Of a stretch of 64,000 bases of DNA, positions 53,333 to 62,912 are shown one piece after another. Each line of letters opens with the position of its first letter. Position 1 is the stretch's first letter. This stretch comes from Conchocele bisecta (Eukaryota > Mollusca > Bivalvia > Lucinida > Thyasiridae): NCBI GenBank assembly GCA_029237695.1, contig CM055269.1:31654956-31718955 (forward strand). Direction: 5' to 3'. The position numbers were made by a program, and so were the translations under genes. A model generated the notes under the pieces. The model had not been told where the DNA came from, made no database searches, and was given only the letters and a program-made list of their open reading frames with translations.

Positions 53333-55000
53333 GGAAAGCATTTCTACAAATTCCCTCACGCTTGTTTATAATACATGTACATGTAGTTGTAAAATGAATA
53401 GATGAATAGAGTTTAAACGAATGTACATGGCAGACAAGTATATACATTAACAGGGTCATCTGCACTAGAGCTATGGTACGGTCCACAGCATTGTCATGTA
53501 GAGTAGTCTGGAGTATGACCAATGTTCATTTTCCACAACCAGATCAGAGGGTGATGGTGTAAATAGACACACACGCATAATGAACACAGCTAATTCACGA
53601 AAATGGAGAGAACTTACCACAATTAATACCAAAAGTAGGCAAAATGTGTATAATTTCGAATTGATAGTCGTGCTCCATGACCACCGAGGATTTACACATA
53701 GCACTATGGCTTTACCAAATAATAGCAAAGTAAATAATAATAATAAGTTAAACATGATAAAGAGACATGGCATGTTAGTCTACCAAGGATTGAGAAAATA
53801 ATAATATCACTGGAGATGCTTAGCTTTTTACTTTTTTCTTAAAATGATGTCATAAATGTACTAGCGCAGTTTTTATAATATAGCAAAAGCGAAAACACCG
53901 ATTGTATCACTTGTTCAAATAAGAGAATTTAATTAGCATAGAGAAGTTGTGACATCATGGTCGTTGCGGGAAGATGGGCCAAATGAAGGATATCACGATT
54001 ACTGTAAGGATAACCCGCACCACCCAGCCAACCACCCAAAGTTTGTCAGTTAGTGTAAATATGTTTTCACGGACAGGTTGTTAACAGTAAACTTCAAGGG
54101 AGTAAGATCTGGACAGTGTGTCACATACATGTACTTCCATATACATGCAAGATCAGTCTTGCATGATTCTACAAAGTGTGTACTCATATAATGTATACAT
54201 TGCCGTGCAATCCATATGCATTACACATACTATATAACTTGAACCATTGTAAACAATATATATCCCTGGTAACCTCATTCGAAGGTCATACTATCTAACA
54301 TTTGATTAGTAACATATGTTATGTATTATAATGTATCAAATATATATATCTTAAAATATATGATCTGAAAATATATAAACAATTTAAAGTACCGGCAGGC
54401 ATAGACGCATACAATTATAGGCTGGCATGCAAAACTACACATTTTTCCTCACATATAATTAGTTATTTCACATGAAATTTATACCTTATGTCTACAATGT
54501 ACTCGTGTATATAAATATAATTACGGTAACAGGACGATACTTCTGAAACAGTATACACAGTTTGTTACTGATCAATATAATATACAAATTAGCAGGTTTT
54601 GTCAGTCATATTTGAGGCGACATTGAATTAGATGGATCTTACATACTGTATTACAATATGCTTTATTTTATCAAATTTATAGTTAAAGTGAATTATTTCA
54701 AGAATATATACGTATACTAAAGTAATTGCTTGTCGAGTCCATCGTGGAAAGCGAGACATAGTGGTCATGAGGACACATGTACATCCGCCTTTGCGAGAGT
54801 CCGTCCGAAATGTACATCACTTATAATAATCAGATTGTGTTATAACGTTTTTCACTAATTTTTTTAGATACCGTATACGTCGATTTGCAACGCAATGTAG
54901 CGTCAACATGAGACGTCAAACCTTTTTTTTACCATCCATACATGATTCCGTAGACCATCCATTTGGCCTTCCTACACAAGGTAAATATCAAATTACATTG
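53333..55000. other. Host flank without recognised genes
   Basis: AT-rich sequence between the TRIM and Polinton copy 2. Frames of 60-100 codons exist, but none has splice signals or motifs. I see no RNA gene or repeat boundary except palindromic ATG/TACATGTAC-type microrepeats near 53,375 and 54,125. Confidence 0.5.
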
Positions 55001-55191
55001 AGTAGTAGTAAGGGAGTCAAAATGATACCACCTACCGTGATATCATTTATAACCCTCTATAATACCCCCACCACCCCCGAAAATCAAAAAATTGGTTAAC
55101 GAGGAAAATTGGGTCTCCCGACAGCAAATTTATGAATTTTTGGAGAAAATAATTTTGAAAAGAGGGAGTCCCAATTATATTGGTAATTGAC
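55001..55191 (+). repeat. Left terminal inverted repeat of Polinton copy 2
   Basis: It matches 30,216-30,450 except for a 44-bp deletion between GGGAGTC and CCCAATTATATTGG. The deletion removes one of the two GGGAGTCAAAATGATACC words and the ACCTCCAACC/GGTGGT palindrome. Confidence 0.9.
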
Positions 55192-55282
55192 TTTTGAAAG
55201 TATATATTGGTGTCATAAATACATCATGTTTTTTTTCACGTCCAATTGAACAGAAAAAACAAGTACCAATATAAAAGAGAAA

Positions 55283-55630
55283 ATGGATAATTCAATACAA
55301 TTTGAATTGCAAATTTTTAATGACTGTGTTGAAGAAGTTTACGAAGAATACGGGGGTTATAATCCTGTATATAAATTCTATAAAATGAGAACACTAGGCG
55401 ATATCGAATATATGAAATACCAGCGTAATTTATTACGCTCCGATAAAAACGTTACATTTCCAATATTATACCGGCAATTATGTCAACTATACAAGAGGCA
55501 AATACGAACATTAAGACAGATAATGCGTATCGGATATGAAACTAAGGCGTATTATATAAAACTATTAAAACCCAACGATTCGTTTACGAACGTACATTTC
55601 TACGATATCACTTATAAATTTATGTTGTAA
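55283..55630 (+). CDS. Conserved small protein of unknown function (copy 2)
   Basis: 115 residues, starting MDNSIQFELQIFNDCVEEVY; homologue of the 30,490-30,843 gene. Conserved blocks are EEYGGYNPVYKFYKMRTLGD and YKRQIRTLRQIMRIGYETKA. The frame is intact. Unlike copy 1 it is preceded by CACGTCCAATTGAAC (55,237-55,251), which in copy 1 occurs as an inverted pair at the other end of the element. The last residues (DITYKFML) differ from those of copy 1 because of a small indel before the stop. Confidence 0.7.
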   Translation: MDNSIQFELQIFNDCVEEVYEEYGGYNPVYKFYKMRTLGDIEYMKYQRNLLRSDKNVTFPILYRQLCQLYKRQIRTLRQIMRIGYETKAYYIKLLKPNDSFTNVHFYDITYKFML

Positions 55631-55749
55631 TCACAACACCAAGCAGACGACAATGTTTCACTTACACGTGTTATAAACACGCAAATTATGTGTCCTACCT
55701 TACACGTATATTAAGTGTCCATTTTATAGAGAGATTACACGATTACGTC

Positions 55750-55915
55750 TTCCGGGGGGATGAAACATAAACACACTGTAATATATACTACACACACGTG
55801 GGTATGTATTACACAACCCGCTATCGATATTCCGGAATGAAACATAAACACACTGTAATATATACTACACACACGTGGGTGTGTATTACACAACCCGCTA
55901 TCGATATTCCGGAAG
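55750..55915 (+). repeat. About 74-bp tandem duplication
   Basis: ATGAAACATAAACACACTGT and ACACACACGTGGGT...TACACAACCCGCTATCGATA occur twice in succession, ending in ATTCCGGA. Copy 1 has a single related block near 30,985-31,070. It is non-coding. Confidence 0.75.
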
Positions 55916-56050
55916 TATTTCTTACATTGTGATTGGTTGGCATGTTTTTTATTTTTTTAATTTTACTTTTAATAATTTAGGACGTTATAACCTATATTAT
56001 ATTTCCTAGATCAGCCGATAGATGGGGGTGTGCTGTACAGGCAGCTATTA

Positions 56051-56180
56051 CACCCGGCTAGCCACAACATGAGACGAGCAAGACAAAGATAAGATCAGAG
56101 AAGGTGGCTAGCCGGGTGGGCCCAGAAGGGTTTTGCTGGCGTGGGTTCGAGCCTCGGTAGGACCTAAACTTTTTTTTTTT
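56051..56180 (+). ncRNA. Candidate Pol III-type structured RNA (copy 2)
   Basis: A perfect 15-bp stem is formed by CACCCGGCTAGCCAC (56,051-56,065) and GTGGCTAGCCGGGTG (56,104-56,118) with a 38-nt loop. An A-box-like TAGCCGGGTGG and a B-box GGTTCGAGCC (56,144-56,153) follow, and a T-run (56,170-56,180) comes right after TAAAC. Downstream of the stem the sequence (CCCAGAAGGGTTTTGCTGGC) is identical to copy 1. The loop is unrelated and the stem differs by paired changes. Confidence 0.5.
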
Positions 56181-56287
56181 AAATTATTAATAATTTTCTT
56201 AATTAATTCTTTAGAATTATCAAAATTATTAATTAATAAATTGTTTACTGCACCAATATAATTAATTAAGAAAATTATTAATAATTT

Positions 56288-56372
56288 AAAAAAAAAAGTT
56301 TAGCTCCAACCGCGGCGCGAACCCACGACCCTCGTCTCTATAGAGTATCTCCTTAACCCACACGACCAAGTA
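56288..56372 (-). ncRNA. Second tRNA-like unit, inverted (copy 2 only)
   Basis: On the minus strand it reads CTTGGTCGTGTGGGTTAAGG (a Leu/Ser-type D-arm/A-box) and CGTGGGTTCGCGCCGCGG (a well-paired T-arm/B-box). It then reads TTGGAGCTAAAC followed by a T-run. The 3' end and downstream AT spacer resemble those of the 56,051-56,180 unit, so the two units are inverted relatives with convergent T-runs. No good acceptor stem is present. It is absent from copy 1, where the spacer phrase GTTTACTGCACCAATATAAT occurs once instead of twice. Confidence 0.45.
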
Positions 56373-56683
56373 GGCTGTTATGATAAACATTACCTAGTGT
56401 TGTACAATTATCAATTACGACAATGTTTCAATTACACGGGTTATGAACCATGCGTAAATTGATAGCCAAGGTAAACAGAGCCGAGTGTATCAATTACACA
56501 GACGGTGTGTACAGTGTAATCCTCGACTGAATTTGTAATTCTCAGTGAAAAAAACATGTTGTATAGGTATGTAAATTTGTTTACTGCACCAATATAATTA
56601 ATAATTTTGAAAAAATTAGGAAAATTATAAAATTAAGAAAATTAGAAAATTAATTATTTTTTAAAAAATTATTTTATAAAATA

Positions 56684-57301
56684 TCACAATGGTGCTGTAG
56701 CATTTCTTCCGACTTTATCTCCAAGTTTTTCCCTAAGTTTATCCCAATCAGTACACTCAATTTTGGGCATGGTGGCGCGTGCCTTGATTCTTATATCATT
56801 TTGTAATTGTTCATATCTCCCCATTTCTTCCACCACGGATTCAAACTCTAAATTTGATATTTTCTTATCGGCCAACGCTTTGGACACCATAACGTCGATG
56901 GTATTTTTCTTCGACCTGGCGAGAACGGATATTTTATCATGTTTTCTGCATTTTTTCTCGAGTTTTCCACCCGACGCCCTAATTACCATACACAACAACC
57001 CAGAAACGGCCGACACCGCACATAAAATCCCCGCTACGGGAACCGTTATAATGGTGGATATAGTTGCAGCTGTCCACGCCCCACACAACACAGAAACACT
57101 CGCCAGAGCCGTGCTAGATACTTCAGCCATGTTCACCGCGCGCCTATATTTTTTAGCGTTTCTTTTTCTATTTGTATATTCTCTAACTAAAATATCCTGC
57201 ATAGCGACGATATTATTCAACCTAAAATCTGAACTTCTTTCGTTAATTGTACACAGTGTTGATGGAGTGGTATTGACAATTGGAAGCGGTGATTCGTTCA
57301 T
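56684..57301 (-). CDS. Polinton membrane-helix protein, intact (copy 2)
   Basis: A 205-residue unbroken frame, starting MNESPLPIVNTTPSTLCTIN. A soluble N-terminal part with FRLNNIVAMQDILVREYTNR is followed by a basic stretch (KRNAKKYRRAVNMAEVS) and two Gly/Ala-rich hydrophobic helices (about residues 70-115). The charged helical tail carries KHDKISVLARSKKNTIDVMV and ALADKKISNLEFESVVEEMG. It is the intact version of 31,715-32,350. I recall this family as common and uncharacterised in cnidarian and mollusc genomes, which suggests it rides on Polintons. The next gene on the same strand is the fibre. Confidence 0.75.
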   Translation of the reverse strand: MNESPLPIVNTTPSTLCTINERSSDFRLNNIVAMQDILVREYTNRKRNAKKYRRAVNMAEVSSTALASVSVLCGAWTAATISTIITVPVAGILCAVSAVSGLLCMVIRASGGKLEKKCRKHDKISVLARSKKNTIDVMVSKALADKKISNLEFESVVEEMGRYEQLQNDIRIKARATMPKIECTDWDKLREKLGDKVGRNATAPL

Positions 57302-57338
57302 ATTTAAATTTTACAAATTTATTTCAATATATTAGTAT

Positions 57339-59309
57339 TTACAAAATAAGTTCAATTAACAACGAGACAATAGTGGAAGAACTCTCTGGGTCACCGATTT
57401 TCGTAACCAAAGTTAATAACACTAACCTTTGGAAAGTCTAATTCGATCATAACCGGAGAACGAAACCACCGTCGAACTATCTCCAGAGATTTTAGTGACT
57501 CCAACCCCCCGTTCTTCCCCATCTACTACAATATTTATCGCGACCGCGCCCACAGGTTTACCACTACCATTAACCGAGCAGACCGCCATTTGGATAACTT
57601 CACCCGCGGCTGTCATAGTGTATCCCCCACATTTATTACTCGCTTTGGCACCGAACGAATATTCATAGTGCCCTCAACCAATGGGCCCCGCTTCTCAGCC
57701 CAAACTGTTATGGCACGTTTTAGCGTTTTCATTGTTCGCACTATTCCGGCAAGCGCACTGTTTGCGTTATATGCCTCAGTACGAATCTTATAAGAGGCCT
57801 CCTCAAGAGCTTTGGTCGCGGCTATACGATCATGTTTCAGTTTATCGGAAACTTCGGTTATCTTTCCGTCTAGTTCGGTAAGTGCCGCTTCACTACTGAG
57901 AGAGTCCTCTAAGCGCAACGCATCATAAGCCTCCGTAATGGTAGCCTGGTGGCCTTCTAGGGCATTCTTAACACCCGACTGGGCCTCTTTTTGAAATTCG
58001 GTTATTTTCCAGTCTAGTTCAGCAACCGCCGCTTCTCTGAGGACAGAGTCCTCTGAGCGCAACGCCTCATAAGCCTTCGCAAGGGCTGCCTGGTGGTCTA
58101 CTCGGGATTTCTCAATACCCGACCGGGCCTCTTTTTGAAATTCGGTTATTTTTCCGTCTAGTTCACCAACCGCCGCTTCTCTGAGAGAGTCCTCTGAGCG
58201 CAACACCCTATAAGCCTCCGTAAGGTCCGCCTGGTGGTCTTCTCGGGCTTTCTCAATACCCGTTCGGACCCCCTCAACCCCCAACCGGGCCTCTTTTCAA
58301 AATTTGGTTATTTTTTCGTCTAGTTCAGTAAGTGCCGCTTCTCTGTTGAGAGAGTCCTCTGAGCGCAACGCCCCATAAGCCTCCGCAATGGCCTCCTTGT
58401 GGTCTTCTCGGACCCCCTCAACCCCCGACCTGGTCTCTTTCAGAAATTCGGCTATTTTCCCGTCCAGTTCAGTAAGTGTCGCTTCTCTGTTGAGAGAGTC
58501 CTCTAAGCGCAACGCATCATAAGCCTCCGCAAGGGCCTCCGCAAGGTTCGACTGGTGGTCTTCTCGGACTTTATCAATACCAGACCGGGTCTCTTTTCGA
58601 AATTTGGTTATTTTTTTATCTAGTTCGGCAACCGCCGCTTCTCTGACGAGAGAGTCCTCTGAGCGCAACACCTCATAAACCTCCGTAAGGTCCGCCTGGT
58701 GGTCTTCTCGGGCTTTCTCAATACCCGACGTGGCCTCTTTTCGAAATTTGGTTATTTTTTTTGTCTAGTTCGGCAACCGCCGCTTCTCTGACGAGAGAGT
58801 CCTCTAAGCGCAACGTATCATAACCCTCCGTAAGGGCCGCCTGGCGGTCTTCTCGGACTTTATCAATATCCGACCTGGTCTCTTTTCGAAATTTTGTTAT
58901 TTTCCCGTCTAGTTCGGTAAGTGTCGCTTCTTTGCTGAGAGAGTCCTCTAAGCGCAACGCATCATAAGCCTCCGTAAGGTCCGCCTGGTGGTCTTCTCGG
59001 ACTTTATCAATCCCCAACCGGGCCTCTTTTCGAAATTTGGTTATTTTTTCACCTAGTTCGTTTAGTTCCGTATGCGTTTCTTCACGACTTTGTGTATTCA
59101 CAGCCGGGGAATATTCTCTAAGTTGTGATAGTAGACTCTTGTGAATCTCGTCCGTGGCCCTCGATATAGTTCTATTGATCAAGGCCGTTTGTTTTTTTTG
59201 GGTAGTTAAAAAGTCGCCCTCTGTCGGGATGAATCCCCCTTCTGTCGGTTCCAAATTCTTTGAATTTGTCACCCAATCGGAAGAACTACCTGGTCCGTAT
59301 ATACTCATT
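57339..59309 (-). pseudogene. Fibre-like protein with eight coiled-coil repeats, broken (copy 2)
   Basis: It starts MSIYGPGSSSDWVTNSKNLE, followed by the conserved tail GGFIPTEGDFLTTQK, eight EDSL...ELD repeats and the same C-terminal head domain as copy 1. It has a frameshift at a T-run near 58,760, an Arg-to-stop CGA-to-TGA change near 58,295, and indels near 57,665 and 57,410. The breaks differ in position from those in copy 1. Repeat number is the same (eight) in both copies, while individual repeats differ in length (the third copy-1 unit type with GVEGVRTGIEK is redistributed). Confidence 0.76.
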
Positions 59310-59411
59310 TTCAATAATGTTGATAATATATATATTACGAACATGCGTTTAATTCTAAATAATTTTCTTAAAATTAATTAATTTGAAATTTCTAGGACGA
59401 CCGAAATCGGG

Positions 59412-60121
59412 TTAATCGTTCTTCAACTCTCGCCCTTTATCATCGAGAATAGAAATCTTCAACTCGTGGATGTGTCCCGATTCCAAAACTTTCATCTTGG
59501 GGTGTGAGAAGTCTAAGGTCAGGGTCTCACCATAGAAACAGTCGCTAGCGGGCACGGTTTTCAGTAATGTGGTGGGAGTGCCGTGTACCGTGTTGTACGA
59601 TGTGTTCACCCGATCCAGGTGCACCCCGAGAGTTTTCGTGACGGCAAAGTTCACCGGGGTCGTGCCGACGCGCTCGCCAGGATCAAACACTCCGTCATCG
59701 TTGTAAGGGTATGTTATTTTAAATCCTAACAGTGAGCCCAACCCCGGTGAGATCCTTAAACGCCTATCAACGGTCAATGTCGTGAGCCCCGTGGATTTCG
59801 AGATTGCGAGAGTGACTACACCAGGAATCTTCTCCGCGACAAAAGCTTGGAGATCTCCGAAACTCCAAAGACCGTGAGGTACTATAGCATCTGGAGTTCT
59901 ACGAAATCCTGAGGTCACTGGTTCAGTTATGAGGTAGTTTCCGAAAGCCACAGGGCTTACACCCTCGACTTCTGATGTGAAAACTCGAGCGTTTCAACGT
60001 TTTTCCACCCGACCGTGAACGTGATTGATCTGAGGCCTACCCGGCGTTGTCCGCAGCAGTTGTCTATTAATTTTTGAAGTTCACAACTCCCTTTTTGAAC
60101 ATTAGTGATAGTAGCAAACAT
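59412..60121 (-). pseudogene. Penton protein, one frame disruption (copy 2)
   Basis: The N-terminal part (from MFATITNVQKGSCELQKLID) and the C-terminal 179-codon part (59,412-59,951) are in different frames. The join, near 59,950-59,985, carries about 50 bases not present in copy 1. The C-terminal signature (NTSYNTVHGTPTTLLKTVPA, FYGETLTLDF) is intact here, whereas copy 1 has its frameshift just before it. The start codon lies 14 bases from that of the divergent neighbour, as in copy 1. Confidence 0.8.
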
Positions 60122-60135
60122 AATAATATCTTTCA

Positions 60136-61670
60136 ATGGATACAAAAGCATTTAGCTTTAACTCTAATGCAAAGTACGCGGTCGGTGGTAAATACAAGCA
60201 AAAAGACGTTGTTAACCGCCTTGTACACCCAACCGTAACGGTTAGACCGGCCAGTGGCTTTGCCACCAATTTCCCTAACACGTTTGCGAAATATAGGCTG
60301 CCCAAGATTACTACGATGGAGGCGGCAAACGGGTGGAAAGCCACACCGATGCAGTTTTGGTTTTCAGAACCAGCTAAATTTTGCTGTATGGGTGCGCAAC
60401 AGCCGGGTGTGGAGTTTCACATAAAGACCATCTAACATTCAAGAATATCATGCTCCGAAGTGTCTACAACTTTCACACGTATTATACTATTAGGAGGATT
60501 CTCAAAGAACTAGGTATTTCTCTACCTCAAGACGACGCCTGGGATCCCATTTCCAACGCATACGACCGTATGGCGTTTTAAAGACTGTGTAACGAATTTA
60601 ACGTTTCAAAAGACGCGGACTGGAGGCAGAAAGCATTTCCTACCACCACCGGCCTCGGGGACGTTCTCATTCGGGGCCAGTCCGGGAATTGGACGCAAAC
60701 TGATTTTAGACACGATTACTCCGGTGACCACATCTTCAGTCGGAACGCCGGGAATTTTGACCCCGCGACTATGACTTTCGGGCCAGAAGTGTCTGGAGGT
60801 CGGCACTGTGGCGTGTTTTCTTGTAAAATGTTACCTCCGAAACTGGCTCACGTCGATTACATACAGCAGGCTGCTGAGGTTCAGAACGCGTGGACCACAT
60901 TTATGTTAGATAAGGGTCTAGGGTTCACGCAGGCCGGGGTTACTCGCGTCAACGAATCTATTCGCACGTACGTCTGGGCCATCCTCGGCGCACAGAAGCA
61001 AACTCGCAGTTCTATACTGGGCACGGGAACGGCGTTTGATGCACAAAAACAGTTCTTGGCACTTGTCGAGGACGCCATCTCAGCTAAGGTGGACCTGGAG
61101 AAGGCGATCCAGAATTATCAAGACGTTTTGCAGACTGCCGGCACCCCAGTGGACTATGTATTTGGAATAGGTCTTTATATGGCGCCGAGCAATATGATAC
61201 TACGAGACGACCCGGTTGATGGTTACAATAATCAGATCGTAATCGCCACCGCCAATCAAAAAATCGGTCACAACGGTAACGTGAACACGGATATCATCAA
61301 GCGCACCCCCAAAATGATCGGGCGCGGAGTTGTAAATTCAAATAAATTTGAAAAAGATTTCATAAAACCCACAAAACACAAAATGGATACACCTCCCTCA
61401 ACACAATCGAACCCAGTACCCCCAATTCGTAAATTGGATGCACCATCGAGTTCCATCAACAATGTTGAAACACCAATCGAGATTGGAAGCACAACACACG
61501 AGGAGGAGAAATTAGGGCTCGTCGTCGCCCTCGTGGCGATCGGATTATTACGCTTTGGTTTTAGGAACTCTCTGGCGAAGAATAGTAGGAGACCGGCGAT
61601 TGCCACGATTAAAGCCCAGGTATTTTTGGCTAGCCATCCGGCCGTTTTTGATAATATAGATAGCAAGTAA
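60136..61670 (+). pseudogene. Conserved Polinton protein of unknown function (copy 2)
   Basis: Homologue of 35,126-36,574. Insertions at about 60,361 (TTTT) and 60,400 (G) shift the frame. A nonsense codon (TTT TAA where GAA is expected) stands at 60,579, the same codon boundary at which copy 1 has its first frameshift. From 60,582 to 61,670 the frame is open. Loss of one T near 61,548 removes the natural stop, so the frame reads on for about 30 codons (RNSLAKNSRRPAIATIKAQV...). Confidence 0.73.
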
Positions 61671-62843
61671 GAAACGATACTTCCGATCAGTCCAGGTAGT
61701 GCGGCAGCCGCCTTTTCGGCTAATTTAGCCAGGAAACTGGCGAGGGCTTTTAGTTGTTTTTTTATCCACTCCTTGGCTCCGCCGGATGGCGCGGGTGGTG
61801 GAGGTGTGGGTGGTGGCGCGGGTGGTGGCGCCGCACCACCAGTGAAAGCTAGAACTATGGTTGATATAGTCATGCTGATAGCAACGAGGATGCTTGCTAT
61901 CGTGATGCCCTGTTCTCTGAACAGAGTGCGAAGACGCTCACCGAGTGTCGTCCCTCGTGCAGGACCCTCGAGATTGTTTCGCGGATCCGACTTATTTGGT
62001 TGCGGAGAGACTCACGGTTAGTCGAGGCGGCCTCCAAACGAGCTGCTCTTTCATCACGCAACGACTGTAGGCGTTCGGTGATCCGCTCGGTAGATTCTAT
62101 ATCGACACCGGCTTCCCCTCCAGTTTTCTTTCTTCTAGCGCGATATGTTCATCCAGCGACGAGAGTTTGGAGAGGTTAAGGACCAGTTCACCCCGTACCG
62201 TTTGCATAACCTTATCGAGGCCCCGGAGTTCGAGAAGAGGTAACAGTGGGTCATCGTTAGACAGGTCGATCTCGCTGAACGTGGTCTCCATCGTGTTAAT
62301 AGCGTCGGTGGCTACTCGAGGAGTTCGCTGAGCTCAACAGTTTCTATATCGGCGGCCGTTTTCGCCATCGTTTCGTCGGTAGACTGTAGGGCCTCTACAG
62401 CGCGGGTCGGCATAATTGTTTTACCACGCGTCCAATCTGGAAATCCTAGTTCGCTCCTTATGAGTTGGCCACCGACCGCCCCGGTTTCCGGCAATGGTGT
62501 TTAGCGATAGGGGTTTACCGGTCATCGTGTTGACGATCGGGACATTTGATGCTTTTAGTCGCAATCTACCGTTCAGATCAAATTCGAACTTGGAGTAGTT
62601 GCGACCGACAGACGGGACCAGACCTTTTTCTGCCAAACTGTTGTAGTAGTCGTTTACAGCTCCCTCGAGTAATTCCCGACTTTGACCAACGCTGCTGGTA
62701 GCGCCACCTAATTCCCCCGATTGGATTGGAACTGGAGGCTGTATCAAGGGCGTTTCGTCATTATAATCATCTATATCATCATCATCCGCATCGACGTAAT
62801 CGTCTCTGCCGATTTCATCCATGTCAATATCGTAATCAGCCAT
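61268..62843 (-). pseudogene. Acidic/coiled-coil/membrane-tail Polinton protein (copy 2)
   Basis: It starts MADYDIDMDEIGRDDYVDAD. Frameshifts occur near 62,480, 62,320, 62,115 and 61,945. Unlike copy 1, the C-terminal tail is open: GGAKEWIKKQLKALASFLAK, AAAALPGLIGSIVSYLLSIL and NTWALIVAIAGLLLFFARE, giving an amphipathic helix and a terminal membrane helix, ending at KPKR near 61,553. The natural stop is removed by the single-base deletion that also affects the convergent gene, so the frame continues antisense to 61,268. Confidence 0.72.
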
Positions 62844-62912
62844 ATTAATTTCTTAAAATTAATTATGTATTAAAGACAAAACCATAAGGGTTTAATATAG
62901 ATTCACTAAATT

